Assembly (NCBI RefSeq): GCF_037991315.1
Contig: NZ_CP150300.1
Coordinates: 3,968,001-4,032,000 of the forward strand
Length of the DNA stretch: 64,000 nucleotides
Direction of reading: 5' to 3'
Origin: Paenibacillus sp. FSL H8-0079
Lineage (GTDB): Bacteria; Bacillota; Bacilli; Paenibacillales; Paenibacillaceae
The position numbers and the translations under genes are program-made. The notes below the pieces were generated by a model. It worked only from the letters and a program-made list of their open reading frames with translations. It had not been told where the DNA came from and ran no database searches. How positions within the stretch are numbered: position 1 is the first letter of the stretch; each line of letters starts with the position of its first letter. Positions 43,702 to 53,756 of the stretch are shown one piece after another.

Positions 43702-44751
43702 TCAGACCACGAGACGTCCCCTCTTCTCTGCCAAACCAATGATAGCTTCCACCCCTGAATTAAACTCAAGGAAATCCTGCTCGACCCCATCGCTGAAAAT
43801 GACACCATCCTCTGGCATCTGGGATACAATGTGCAATGGCTGCTTCGAATGGATCTGTCCAAACACGAGATTGGCCGCAGTCGTCCGGCTCGGGAATGGT
43901 TCACGTACTGAAAAATATAAATAAGGCGCATCCCAGTTAAAATGATTCTGCTCCTGTCTGCTTCCATGAATGGATGCCGATGCTGTAGCAACCTCACCTT
44001 CAGAGTTCAGGTTCTGCCAAGCCGCCGATCCTACAATTCCGGTGGCTCCGGCCAGCACACTTTTGAACCAGCCTGTCGACCCCATGCCTGTGGATACAAT
44101 GATGCCACTAGAAGATTGTTGTTCTGCGGATGAACCCAAACGCACTTCATAACGTGCCGATACATGCGTCTTCCGACCAATGAACAGATCGTTCACGCCA
44201 TATAGATACTGTCCATCATTTAGTTCCACTTTGGCGAGAGTGACTTCTTTCAATGTTCGTTGCTTTCGAATGACATCAGGGACAATGAAGCTGAGATCCT
44301 CCACGGTAAAAGGTAATAATACCCCGTCCCAACGCATCGGGTCCGGATTCACACCGATGAGCGGCTGCTCGGTTACGTATTTGAGGGTGTTGGCTACAAG
44401 CCCATCCTGCCCAACCACGACCACGATATCTTGCTCACCAAAGATAAAATTGGGCACATGTTCGCGATCAATCGTCTGAACGCGGCCCAATTGACCCAGT
44501 TGCTGCTGTGCCTGCTGCACAGATAGCCGATAACGACGGTCTTCCTCCATATAATCACTGAAGTCTGCACCCAGACGTTCAATATAGAACTGCGCTTGTT
44601 GCACCGTGTTATATCGAACTACCAGCTCTTCCAGTCTGGTCCGGCGCTTCACCAGAATCAGTTTATGTTCGCTCATTCGATCATCCGCCACAGGCTGCTG
44701 ACGTACAGATTTCCCTGCCTGCTCTGCTTGCTCTCTTCTTCCTAATCTCAT
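43702..44751 (-). CDS. NAD-kinase-like protein
   Basis: 349 residues. The diacylglycerol/NAD kinase fold shows VVVVGQDGLVANTLKYV (a GGDG-like motif written GQDG), YGVNDLFIGRKTHVSARYEV (the NE/D motif) and GIIVSTGMGSTGWFKSVLAG, all in NAD-kinase order. It is longer than housekeeping NadK (about 270) by an N-terminal coiled region. The altered GGDG motif makes another substrate possible. It overlaps the SPFH gene by 4 bases, so the two are cotranscribed and likely work together. Confidence 0.75.
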   Translation of the reverse strand: MRLGRREQAEQAGKSVRQQPVADDRMSEHKLILVKRRTRLEELVVRYNTVQQAQFYIERLGADFSDYMEEDRRYRLSVQQAQQQLGQLGRVQTIDREHVPNFIFGEQDIVVVVGQDGLVANTLKYVTEQPLIGVNPDPMRWDGVLLPFTVEDLSFIVPDVIRKQRTLKEVTLAKVELNDGQYLYGVNDLFIGRKTHVSARYEVRLGSSAEQQSSSGIIVSTGMGSTGWFKSVLAGATGIVGSAAWQNLNSEGEVATASASIHGSRQEQNHFNWDAPYLYFSVREPFPSRTTAANLVFGQIHSKQPLHIVSQMPEDGVIFSDGVEQDFLEFNSGVEAIIGLAEKRGRLVV

Positions 44752-45791
44752 CTCGCTCGACCTCCCTGATCTCGGCCTGGCGCAGGAGACATTAATCCCT
44801 GTAACAGATCCGGCGAGATATTAAGCTGCCCAATCTTGCCTGCATTTTCAGCTAGTTCCTGGAACGCGAGTGCGATCAGCTTATCAGAATTCATGCCCAT
44901 GTTCGCCATCGCTTGCAGCACATTAGGCTGTACATTTTGTAACGAATTCATCACGGCAGCAATCTCATACGCTTTAGCATCCGCTTCGGCATTGTGATTG
45001 GCAATAGTTAACTCAATCAGTTGCTGCTTACGTTCTTCCATCGCTGTATTGAACTGAAGCTGCTCCTGCTCCATCTCGTTTTGTTTCTGTTTCACCGAGC
45101 GTTCTGCCTGTAATTGGGTCTCACGAATTTGCTGTTTCTTCGTCTCTACGGCAATTTCGGTGTTCAGTTCGTTCTCTTTCACTCGTCTTTCCTGTTCAAT
45201 CGATGCATTCCGACGCACATAGAGTGCTTCATCTGCCTGACGTAAAATCTCTTCCCGCGCTTGTGCTTCCAATGCACGCATCGTCTCTTTATTAGGCAGA
45301 ATGGCCAGGATGGATAGACTCATTAGCTCAACGCCCAGTTTCTCCAACTCTTCACTTTGCACAACTTCGCGTTTCATGCTGCTTGCCAGCCGTTCACTGG
45401 ATTGAATAGCTTCTTTCAGCGGCATTTGTTCCAGATGTTTCTTGGTCAGTACTTTGGCTGTGGTGATCACCCGTTGATCCAGCTTGCCGGGGTCGTCGGA
45501 GATATACCGATTTTTGCGCAAATTGTACGTGTAATTCAGACTCTGCGTTATTTTCAAATAATCTACAATGCGATAGCTTAGCTGCCCTTGCACAGTAACG
45601 GTCTGATAGTCCGCCGTAATCTCTTCGAACATGAACGGTACATCTACCGAGGACACGGGTAGAACGACTACCGATGTGGTTGGCTCATAATAATAGAAGG
45701 ACAATCCCACACCTTGACGCTGTACCTCACCATTTTTCACTTTCATGACATACTCACTGGGTTGAAATTTCGCAAATCGGAATCCAAACAT
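44748..45791 (-). CDS. SPFH/band 7 domain protein
   Basis: 347 residues. Band 7/SPFH domain about residues 10-190 (FEEITADYQTVTVQGQLSYR, YISDDPGKLDQRVITTAKVL), then a long coiled coil (about 190-270, EEILRQADEALYVRRNASIE, ETQLQAERSVKQKQNEMEQE). There is no N-terminal membrane helix, unlike flotillins. Such proteins oligomerise at membranes. Coupled with a NAD-kinase-like gene; their joint function is not known to me. GGGG stands 8 bases before the ATG. Confidence 0.8.
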   Translation of the reverse strand: MFGFRFAKFQPSEYVMKVKNGEVQRQGVGLSFYYYEPTTSVVVLPVSSVDVPFMFEEITADYQTVTVQGQLSYRIVDYLKITQSLNYTYNLRKNRYISDDPGKLDQRVITTAKVLTKKHLEQMPLKEAIQSSERLASSMKREVVQSEELEKLGVELMSLSILAILPNKETMRALEAQAREEILRQADEALYVRRNASIEQERRVKENELNTEIAVETKKQQIRETQLQAERSVKQKQNEMEQEQLQFNTAMEERKQQLIELTIANHNAEADAKAYEIAAVMNSLQNVQPNVLQAMANMGMNSDKLIALAFQELAENAGKIGQLNISPDLLQGLMSPAPGRDQGGRAR

Positions 45792-45816
45792 AGCTCATTC
45801 CCCATTTCTTAATATT

Positions 45817-45871
45817 GTCGTTTTGATATTATCGAAATGATAACAAACAAATTCGATATTGTCAATACGAC
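45817..45871 (-). promoter_or_regulatory. Sigma-A promoter framed by a 20-bp inverted repeat
   Basis: Minus strand TTGACA (45865-45860), 17 bases, TATCAT (45842-45837). Arms at 45817-45836 and 45852-45871 match at 17 of 20 positions in inverted orientation; one covers the -35, the other lies just after the -10. A typical repressor operator layout. Confidence 0.75.
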
Positions 45872-45944
45872 ATTAACAAAATAATCAGATGCCTATTTAG
45901 AGAAAGGGATTCCGTCATAACCTCTTTTCTTCCGCAAAAAATAA

Positions 45945-45974
45945 AGAGATCGAATCATATGACCCGACCTCTTT
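45945..45974 (-). terminator. Rho-independent terminator
   Basis: AAAGAGGTCG / CGATCTCTTT stem on the minus strand followed by TTTTTT, downstream of the galactanase gene. Confidence 0.8.
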
Positions 45975-45990
45975 ACCTGCTTCGTTATTT

Positions 45991-48900
45991 CTAATACAGT
46001 TTTTCCATCAGTCTCGCGATTGCAACAGCTCCCTGTGCACGGTTCGCTGTTTCTTTCGGAGCAAACGTGCCATCAGGCATGCCATTTAGCAGTCCAAGTT
46101 GTTGCATCGAGGCTACAGCTTCTTTGGCGTATGCTGCGATCTCGGCGTTGTCTACAAACACCATATTTCCTTGTACAGAATTGGTTGCATCCTCACCCTG
46201 CACAACCTTCAGTGCTCTGTTCAGCATAACGGCCATGTCTTCTCGTGAAATGCGTTCATTGGCTCCAAAGCTTCCATCTGCCCGGCCTTGAACAATGTTC
46301 ATTTCAATGCCAAGTCGTACTGAATCGGCATACCACTGCCCTTCCTTAACATCCGTTGGGATCGAAATAGATGGATCAGGCTGGCGTACATCACCAATAC
46401 CTTTAATAATCATTTGCAAAAATTGCGCTCTAGTCAGCTCACCTTGCGGGGCAAAACGAGTTGCACTCATGCCCGAAATAATCCCTTTACCATAGAGGTT
46501 CTGTACCTCTTCGATTGCCCAATTGTGATTTTGCAGATCATTTAATGGCACTTCAACTTCTGCAATGACATAACTACCGGATTCCAGCGGTTTAAACGCC
46601 ATCGCCTTCGTCTTGTCATCGTACTTGGAATACGTAACAGGTCTCATCTCCCCACTTGGAGATACCGAATGCACGACCATAACTACATCATTCTTCTTAG
46701 GCTGCTCTACATTGGATAGAGCAACTTCAACAGCTCTGTTTGTCCATTGCAATGGCTTATTGTTCATTAACAAATTCACTTCAACAATTGCATGATTACC
46801 GATCGCTGCTTTTTGAGATGTGGAGAGTATATCTGTCGATCCTGTTGCCACTACGATGTCGAACGTTCCAGCAGTCTCCGCAATGGTTAGCGGGAGTGAT
46901 CTCAGAGGAACACGGACGGTAGTCGATCCTACCACTACATCCAGGGATTGCACTTCCTCAGAACGAACCCATGCTGCCAGTTGACTTGCAGCCAATTGGA
47001 ATGTGACTGTCTTCGCTGTGTCAGGCACATCTGCAATCAGCTTCAACGTACGATTTCCTGCATCCATGGATTGCAGTGCCTTAGTTAATTGAGATGCATC
47101 TGGACGAATCGAATACTTGTCATCCCCAGTTGCTGTTCCTTTTACCCTTATTGAACCCTTCGCTGGTGCAGCACCCGAATCAACCGGCGGCGTTACAGCC
47201 GGATTCCCTGGCGTTGGAACTATTCCCGGGTTGGAAGGTTGTGATGGTACACTTGGTTGTGATGGTTGGCTAGGGCCAGGTGTAACATCTTGACGTACAA
47301 GCTTACTCACAGCATCTTGTAACGCACGATCCGCATTGCTTACATCTTGCGATGAAGATTCAACATCCAGAATGAATGCCTTCGCTTCAGAAAGTGCCTT
47401 ACTGAATACATTCCAGCTTGAAGTCGTGTACTCGGTTTGCTTTAATTTCTCAGCGGTATCTACCGTAGCTTGCAGTGCAGACTTGTCCGCCGGGAACGTA
47501 CCGTAGGCTTCAAAATCCATAAACCCTACCCATTCTGGACCTTCTGTAATCGTTACAAGAATATAACGCGCTTCTGTATTGTTCGAGAACACGTGTCTTG
47601 GCGCTGTTGAAACGACAACGTCGCTCGTGGTATCGATCACTTTCACAAAATTTTTGTTATCATTAGACACTTCGATCTTATATTTGATTCCGCCACTCCA
47701 CATCGACATTTCGATCTTACGGAGGTTAGCAACCTGTCCCAAATCCACTTGCCACCAGCTACCTTTACTCTGGTCTGTTCCCCATGAACTATTGGGATTG
47801 CTGTCAATTGCACCTTCTGGGGAGTTGGGTTGATTGTCCCCCGTACCTGCACTTGTTGAAGCCGTCGCCGTCTTATCTGTAGTTAATGCTTGCAACTGAA
47901 CGAGACTCTGATTCGCTTGTTGCAGTACTTCATGCGCTTGATTCACCTCAGCTTGCACTGCATTTTGATGGTCTCTCACTGTGATAGCATTCTCTAATGC
48001 ATCCATTAGTGTTTGCCAGCTACGATGAGTATATGAAGATTCATTTTGCTGTTGCGTCTCACCGATAAGCAGAGCCAATTTTGTTTTATCTACATCGGAT
48101 AATCCGTTTATAGCATCTTGCAACCGTTTCTCTGCAGCATTCACTTCAGTCTGGGTTGCTCTAGGATCTGTCATAACCTTATCTGCATTAGCAAGAGCCT
48201 TGGCAAAAATATCCCAAGTTAAGGCTGACCAATCCGACTCCTTGTATGTCTGAGCATCAGTCAGCTTAGATTGGAGGGAATCCCTCTTCGCAGGGATCAC
48301 GTTCATTTGCAACATAACTTGTTCAAGCGCAGCTGTTGCAGAATTGGTGTCCGATTGCGTCACTCCAGTTGATGTATACGCTTGGTTGTACACATCCTCT
48401 GCTGCCTTAATCGCAGGAGCAAGTGAGTTCCAGCTCGTTTCTTCAAAATCCGGAGCTACCAAACCTTTGGCACGTGTAATTGCAGCCGCTAAATGCTGAC
48501 GATCCGCAGGTACATTTTCTAGCCCCCGCTTGTAAACATCCAGTGATGGCAAGGCACGTCCTTCGTAGGAGTATCCACCATTCCCAGGAAATTCATCATA
48601 ATCGAACATCGCATGATTCTCCCAAGCATCGCCTTCGGAAGCAATCCAGCCTACATTCGCCGCTATCCATGCAGGCTCCCAATAGAAGAACCCGGCTCCA
48701 CGGTTCTCAGGTACGTCAGCAATCATATCCATTATGCCAGCGATTGCATCATATTGACCTTGAACTGTTGCAGGGAATGTTGCTCCTCCAACATGTAGCG
48801 CTTCATCCGATCCAATGATATTGCCATGAGCATCCCCATTTTTATAGGAAAATGGATAGGAAGTCTCGGCAATAATCACGTCTTTTTCGAACTTATCCGA

Positions 48901-50355
48901 TACTTCATTCATCGTCTTTTGCACATCGGCAAATGTCCCATGCCAGAACGGATAATAGGAAAGTCCGATGATATCGTAATCAAGCCCACGACTCTCTAGT
49001 TCACTAAAGTAATCCTTAAACATTTGTGCTTTACCACCCTCAGCCAGATGGATCATAATCTGAACATGCTGGTCCTCTTCTTGGAGGGCACGCACAGCAT
49101 CAACACCTCGTTTTAACAATTCATAATTTTCCTGAGGGTTTATCCTGCTGTTGAATCCATTCAACACACCACTATTAATTTCGTTACCGATCTGTACCAT
49201 ATCAGGCATAGCGTTCGCAGCTTTCATCTCACTTACAACTTCATACGTATAATCATATACAGCTTGTTTCAACTGATCGAAAGTATAACTCTCCCAAGCT
49301 TTAGGACGAAGTTGCTGGCCCGGATGAGCCCACTCGTCAGAATAATGGAAATCAAGCAATATCTTCATGCCTTTTTCCTTCACCCGCTTGGCTAAACGAA
49401 TGACATCCTCTTTGTCGTTATAACCACCGGATTTCTGGGGGTCATTCCATAGACGAAGGCGCACGTAATTGACACCACGATCCTTGAGGATATCAAGCAA
49501 GTCCCTTTCTGTACCATTACTATCCAGATACTTTCCTCCATTATCCTCAATGGCGGTTAACGTGGAAATATCTACTCCTCTAACATAATCCGTCCGGTAT
49601 CCTCCAACGGTTACAGTGGCCTTCGGTTGAACAGGGGCTCCATATACTGCACCTGTCACGGTAAAAGTATCAGAAGATGCATACTTCAAAGGGTCAATAC
49701 TGTCCCATTCTACTGGAACCGAACCCGACTTTCCGTTCAGATACTGTGCTGTCACTTTTGTCGGCAGAACAGGAGCAACCCCAGCCATTGTTTTGACCTG
49801 AACCGCATTGTATCTGGTAATGTTTGCCGGATCAGTAGCTTCCTCTTCCCCCCAAACCTTAAGCTCGGATATTCCGGGCCACCAATTTGCTCCCGCATAG
49901 TATGGAATCGTGACCTTCACATACTGGACAGGTGTACTGATCTGGAATTCTTCACTGGCAACACTCTGTTTGATTTCGTTAGTCGTTTTGTCCACTGAAG
50001 TTGACCAGTTACTTCCATCAACAGATACTTCAATCAAATATTTTACAACTTGGTCTTTGTCCTTCCAGGTTAATTCCGCTCCGGAAAGATCATATGGCGC
50101 ACCTAGGTCTATGGTCAACCAATGAGGATTGCTCTCAGAAGAAGGTGAGCTCGCACTCCAATGAGTATTTACATCACCATCCACCGCCTTTTCTTTTTGC
50201 CCCCCATACAATAGATCTTCCTCACTTACCGTAACCGCCTTATTAAGTGCCACGTTCACTTTCGCATCTTCTGCAGCCGCTGGACGAACCATCAACCCCA
50301 GATCACAGAATAGCATCAGCAATACCAGACACCCGCTTATGTACCTTTTGTTCAC
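45991..50355 (-). CDS. Cell-surface endo-beta-1,4-galactanase (GH53) with discoidin and SLH domains
   Basis: 1454 residues from GTG 50355 (GGGGGAG 7 bases upstream). Order: signal peptide ending PAAAE; discoidin (F5/8 C) domain about 30-165; Ig-like domain about 170-245; GH53 barrel about 250-635 with acid/base Glu in VQIGNEINSGVLNG and nucleophile Glu in VIIAETSYPF; helical FIVAR-like repeats; a second discoidin domain about 860-985; Pro-rich linker; a beta domain; three SLH repeats (about 1270-1450). It cuts beta-1,4-galactan of pectin while held on the cell surface. A cre-like site 66 bases upstream suggests carbon catabolite control. Confidence 0.93.
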   Translation of the reverse strand: MNKRYISGCLVLLMLFCDLGLMVRPAAAEDAKVNVALNKAVTVSEEDLLYGGQKEKAVDGDVNTHWSASSPSSESNPHWLTIDLGAPYDLSGAELTWKDKDQVVKYLIEVSVDGSNWSTSVDKTTNEIKQSVASEEFQISTPVQYVKVTIPYYAGANWWPGISELKVWGEEEATDPANITRYNAVQVKTMAGVAPVLPTKVTAQYLNGKSGSVPVEWDSIDPLKYASSDTFTVTGAVYGAPVQPKATVTVGGYRTDYVRGVDISTLTAIEDNGGKYLDSNGTERDLLDILKDRGVNYVRLRLWNDPQKSGGYNDKEDVIRLAKRVKEKGMKILLDFHYSDEWAHPGQQLRPKAWESYTFDQLKQAVYDYTYEVVSEMKAANAMPDMVQIGNEINSGVLNGFNSRINPQENYELLKRGVDAVRALQEEDQHVQIMIHLAEGGKAQMFKDYFSELESRGLDYDIIGLSYYPFWHGTFADVQKTMNEVSDKFEKDVIIAETSYPFSYKNGDAHGNIIGSDEALHVGGATFPATVQGQYDAIAGIMDMIADVPENRGAGFFYWEPAWIAANVGWIASEGDAWENHAMFDYDEFPGNGGYSYEGRALPSLDVYKRGLENVPADRQHLAAAITRAKGLVAPDFEETSWNSLAPAIKAAEDVYNQAYTSTGVTQSDTNSATAALEQVMLQMNVIPAKRDSLQSKLTDAQTYKESDWSALTWDIFAKALANADKVMTDPRATQTEVNAAEKRLQDAINGLSDVDKTKLALLIGETQQQNESSYTHRSWQTLMDALENAITVRDHQNAVQAEVNQAHEVLQQANQSLVQLQALTTDKTATASTSAGTGDNQPNSPEGAIDSNPNSSWGTDQSKGSWWQVDLGQVANLRKIEMSMWSGGIKYKIEVSNDNKNFVKVIDTTSDVVVSTAPRHVFSNNTEARYILVTITEGPEWVGFMDFEAYGTFPADKSALQATVDTAEKLKQTEYTTSSWNVFSKALSEAKAFILDVESSSQDVSNADRALQDAVSKLVRQDVTPGPSQPSQPSVPSQPSNPGIVPTPGNPAVTPPVDSGAAPAKGSIRVKGTATGDDKYSIRPDASQLTKALQSMDAGNRTLKLIADVPDTAKTVTFQLAASQLAAWVRSEEVQSLDVVVGSTTVRVPLRSLPLTIAETAGTFDIVVATGSTDILSTSQKAAIGNHAIVEVNLLMNNKPLQWTNRAVEVALSNVEQPKKNDVVMVVHSVSPSGEMRPVTYSKYDDKTKAMAFKPLESGSYVIAEVEVPLNDLQNHNWAIEEVQNLYGKGIISGMSATRFAPQGELTRAQFLQMIIKGIGDVRQPDPSISIPTDVKEGQWYADSVRLGIEMNIVQGRADGSFGANERISREDMAVMLNRALKVVQGEDATNSVQGNMVFVDNAEIAAYAKEAVASMQQLGLLNGMPDGTFAPKETANRAQGAVAIARLMEKLY

Positions 50356-50420
50356 TCTTGATCTCCCCCTTTTTGTGTTTGATTGTGCATGGATCAATGA
50401 ATGTTATGAATCTTTCTCAT

Positions 50421-50434
50421 TGTAAGCGCTTAAT
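50421..50434. promoter_or_regulatory. Catabolite-responsive element (cre)
   Basis: TGTAAGCGCTTAAT, one or two mismatches to TGWAANCGNTNWCA. CcpA would repress the galactanase gene here. Confidence 0.65.
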
Positions 50435-50545
50435 AGTGATAGGCGACACGGCATAATCGAAAGGAAACAGCAGTTATTTTAACAATATGATCCTGTGACA
50501 GTTACATTTGAGCTATACCGATCACACTATTTTGCAAAAGAAAGC

Positions 50546-50591
50546 AAAAAATCTGTCCGTCCACCCTAAGGCAGAACAGAACAGATTTTTT
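50546..50591 (-). terminator. Rho-independent terminator
   Basis: Perfect 11-bp arms AAAAAATCTGT / ACAGATTTTTT after the YceI-like gene. Confidence 0.85.
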
Positions 50592-50613
50592 AGATATATG
50601 ATCATTGTTACAC

Positions 50614-51330
50614 TTATTTAGAAAGCTTCAATTCAAGTTGTACCTGGATATCATTTTCTGTCGAGAGCACCACGGAGTGTGGATTTTCCATTCCGAAATC
50701 TTCGAACGTTACCATGGATGTTGCCGACAACAATACTTCATTATTCTCATAAGCGGCTTTTGCATCAAAAGTCACTTCTTTTTCAACACCTCTAACCGTA
50801 ATCGTACCATTCATTTTGATATCAACCGTTTGACCGACTGGCCATTCCGCAGGTACACCTTCAAATGAAGTCGCTGTAAATGTTGCTTGTGGATACGTAG
50901 CAATGTCGAAGAAATCCGCTTGCTTCACGTGACCATCCCGTTGTCCATTTCCAGAATCAATCCCGTCCATCTCGATCTGTCCTTCTGCTTTCATCTGAGT
51001 AGCATCGTCTACATTAATTGTCCAATTGCCTGTTACCTGCTCGTCCACAAAGTTAACAGTCTCCTGCGATGTGGTTACAGAGAAGTATACTTTGGAACCT
51101 TCGCTGATGCTCCAGTCTCCATTCAGTTGCTCTGCTGCCGCAGTTTCATTAGCTACAACCGCTCCTGTGCTATCTACTGCTGTTGTGGAAGTTGCTGTGC
51201 TTGCAGGAAGAACCTGTTCAATCTCAACGTTGTTCCCCAAGTAACTATTGGTGAGATAGTAACCACCGCCACCGATTACAGCAACCGCCGCCACACCTGT
51301 AATAAGCCATGCTTTTGCTTTCTTGTTCAT
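50614..51330 (-). CDS. YceI family protein, membrane-anchored
   Basis: 238 residues. N-terminal membrane anchor (AWLITGVAAVAVIGGGGYYL), Ala/Thr-rich linker, then a YceI lipocalin-like barrel (about 70-238): GDWSISEGSKVYFSVTTSQE, GQRDGHVKQADFFDIATYPQ ATF and NPHSVVLST. The HVKQADFFD(I/V)xxYPxATF phrase is the family signature. YceI proteins bind isoprenoid-type lipids. GGAGG lies 10 bases upstream. It is divergent from the two-component genes. Confidence 0.9.
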   Translation of the reverse strand: MNKKAKAWLITGVAAVAVIGGGGYYLTNSYLGNNVEIEQVLPASTATSTTAVDSTGAVVANETAAAEQLNGDWSISEGSKVYFSVTTSQETVNFVDEQVTGNWTINVDDATQMKAEGQIEMDGIDSGNGQRDGHVKQADFFDIATYPQATFTATSFEGVPAEWPVGQTVDIKMNGTITVRGVEKEVTFDAKAAYENNEVLLSATSMVTFEDFGMENPHSVVLSTENDIQVQLELKLSK

Positions 51331-51522
51331 CTGTATGTTTCCTCCAGTATATTATTGTTTAGGTTGCTTGTTGATATGGATATTACCAGTCGAATGTGTC
51401 AGGAAGAAGTCAAGAAACGACAAGTTCCTTATTTTTTTCTAATCCCTAATACAGGATTGGCTTTATGCTCTTGCTCATGTAAAATCAGTACAAGCTTATG
51501 AAATGAAAGGAGACCGCTTTTC

Positions 51523-52209
51523 TTGAAATCCATACTCATCGTCGAGGATGAGCAAGCTATTGCACGAGTACTGGCTGCTTATCTGAGAAAAGCAGAATTT
51601 GAAGTTCATCATGCAGCAGATGGGCCGACTGCACTTACCCTTTTCGATTCCGTAACACCTTCCCTTGTATTACTTGATGTGATGCTACCAGGAATGGACG
51701 GATGGGATCTGCTGCGAATTATTCGTGAAAAAAGTGCTTGTCCCGTGATCATGCTAACCGCACTGGATGACATTTCAGATCGTCTCAACGGCTTGAACGC
51801 CGGTGCTGACGATTATATGAGCAAACCTTTTGTACCGGAAGAAGTGGTCGCCAGAGTTAATGCTGTGTTGCGCCGTAATCCACATTGGACCTCAGGTGGT
51901 GAGGAGAAGCGTTCCTTTGGTAATCTCGTCATTGATCTTGCTGCCAAGCAGGTGCTGCTTAACGGTGCAGAGGTTGCACTCACACCTCGTGACCTGTCGT
52001 TACTGTTATTCCTGTCCGATTATCCCAATCGTACATTTACCAGGGATCATCTTATTGAACAGGTATGGGGAATGGATTATGACGGCAGTGATCGTGCTGT
52101 GGATTTATCGATTAAACGACTACGTCAAGCCCTCTCCCACTGGTTACCAGAAACAGGAGAGATTCGGACGTTGCGAGGAATGGGGTATCAATTTTGGATC
52201 GCCAACTGA
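51523..52209 (+). CDS. OmpR-family response regulator
   Basis: 228 residues. Receiver domain 1-120 with acidic pocket VEDE, phospho-acceptor Asp in LVLLDVMLPGMDGW (about 51) and Lys in MSKPF; winged-helix DNA-binding domain about 130-225 (LTPRDLSLLLFLSDYPNRTF, GSDRAVDLSIKRLRQALSHW). TTG start with AGGAG 10 bases upstream. It overlaps the kinase gene by 16 bases. Target genes unknown; the divergent YceI gene is an obvious candidate. Confidence 0.95.
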   Translation: MKSILIVEDEQAIARVLAAYLRKAEFEVHHAADGPTALTLFDSVTPSLVLLDVMLPGMDGWDLLRIIREKSACPVIMLTALDDISDRLNGLNAGADDYMSKPFVPEEVVARVNAVLRRNPHWTSGGEEKRSFGNLVIDLAAKQVLLNGAEVALTPRDLSLLLFLSDYPNRTFTRDHLIEQVWGMDYDGSDRAVDLSIKRLRQALSHWLPETGEIRTLRGMGYQFWIAN

Positions 52210-53660
52210 AACAAAAGAAACCCAAACGATCGATATCCATTCTGTCACACTGGACACTGCGATATTTTCTAATTTTATGTATTGGTTTCACCATCATTGT
52301 GGCAGGGGCGCTCTACTGGATTCGAACAACCTCTATTGAAAAAAGCCTTAAGACCGCAGAACTGCTTGGTCTGGAGATCGCAGATCGAGTGACCAGTGAA
52401 AACAACGTGCTTCGGGTTCCACCCGATCTGGACAGAATGGTAACCAAGCGAGAGAAACTATTCAATACAGATCATTATTTTTGTGTCATGATCTTGGATA
52501 ACAATAATCAATTGATCTTTTCCCAGCCTAAAATGGAGCAAAAAGATGTGCATTATCGACTGTCAGACGACTATCGTGAACCGCGCAATAACAAATATGC
52601 AGGTGTAACGGTCAACATATCCGAAGGCGATCAAACCTTGGGTAAAGTGTGGGTCATGCAGTCGAAACAATCCATTACGTTTGGTCCAGAGACCATATGG
52701 CTCGTTGCTCTAATCCTGGGAGGACTAATCCTCTGTGGATGGTTTACGATCTATCTCCTATCCAGTAAGTTATCCAGACCTATTCGTCAGGTTGCCTATG
52801 CCGCTGAGCAGATTCGAGGTGGTAATTATGATGTGAGTCTTGATTTGAATACACGAGAGCGTGAGATCAACGAACTTGTAAATTCATTCCGCGATATGGC
52901 CACTCGTCTCCAACAACTCGAAGAATGGCGCACAATTTCGCTGGCAGGGGTGAGCCATGAACTCAAGACACCGGTAACTTCCATCAAGGGGCTCGTTATG
53001 GCGGTGCGTGACGATGTCGTGAGTCCACAGGAAGGAAAAGAATTTTTGGATATCGCTTTGAAGGAATCCGAACGTATGGAGCGCATGGTCGCGGATTTGC
53101 TTGACTATAATGCAATGGCTGCAGGAAGTGTTGCCGTTCGCAAGGAACGAACAGATCTGAAGCTATTGGTCGGTGAGATCATCTATCAGTGGAAGATTGC
53201 GTATGAGGATAAAATGCCAGAGGTTCAGCTGCACTCCCCTCCAGTTACATTCTTTACGATGGGGGATGCACTTCGCATTCAGCAGATCATTGTTAATTTG
53301 CTTAATAATGCACTTCATGCCACAGCTCCTGAACAAAAGGCTGTCTTCGATATTTATCTACGCGCAGAAGAACAGATGCTGTATGTTGAGGTCAAGGACA
53401 ACGGTACAGGAATCCCGGCAGAGGATCAACCCAAAATCTTCGAACGGTTCTACCGTGGAGAACTCAAGAAACGCCGTAACCGTGGTCTGGGTCTAGGATT
53501 AACTTATAGTCGCTTACTCGCTCAGGAACAGGGCGGTGAACTGACACTTGTCTCCAGCAGCCCGGAAGGGAGCATGTTCAGATTAAGCCTGCCACGCTGG
53601 ACTGCCACGCAAGAAGCCATCACTACAGAAAAGGCATACGGAGCAGCCGTTAAAGTGTAA
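52194..53660 (+). CDS. Sensor histidine kinase
   Basis: 488 residues. Two membrane helices (about 22-44 and 165-187) frame an extracellular sensor of about 120 residues; HAMP about 188-240; dimerisation/phospho-acceptor SHELKTPVTSIKG (about 255); HATPase with N box IVNLLNNALHA, DNGTGIPAEDQ, GLGLGLTYSRLL. The TTG start lies inside the regulator gene with GGAATGGGG upstream. Signal unknown. Confidence 0.95.
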   Translation: MDRQLKQKKPKRSISILSHWTLRYFLILCIGFTIIVAGALYWIRTTSIEKSLKTAELLGLEIADRVTSENNVLRVPPDLDRMVTKREKLFNTDHYFCVMILDNNNQLIFSQPKMEQKDVHYRLSDDYREPRNNKYAGVTVNISEGDQTLGKVWVMQSKQSITFGPETIWLVALILGGLILCGWFTIYLLSSKLSRPIRQVAYAAEQIRGGNYDVSLDLNTREREINELVNSFRDMATRLQQLEEWRTISLAGVSHELKTPVTSIKGLVMAVRDDVVSPQEGKEFLDIALKESERMERMVADLLDYNAMAAGSVAVRKERTDLKLLVGEIIYQWKIAYEDKMPEVQLHSPPVTFFTMGDALRIQQIIVNLLNNALHATAPEQKAVFDIYLRAEEQMLYVEVKDNGTGIPAEDQPKIFERFYRGELKKRRNRGLGLGLTYSRLLAQEQGGELTLVSSSPEGSMFRLSLPRWTATQEAITTEKAYGAAVKV

Positions 53661-53679
53661 CGCACCACGCTAACATGAC

Positions 53680-53717
53680 AAATAGCCCAGAACTCCACTC
53701 AGGAGACTGGGCTATTT
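53680..53717. terminator. Bidirectional terminator
   Basis: Perfect 11-bp stem AAATAGCCCAG / CTGGGCTATTT between convergent genes. Confidence 0.85.
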
Positions 53718-53756
53718 CATCTTTGTTCCCTTTTGCTTTATCCAAAACGGAAGCAC

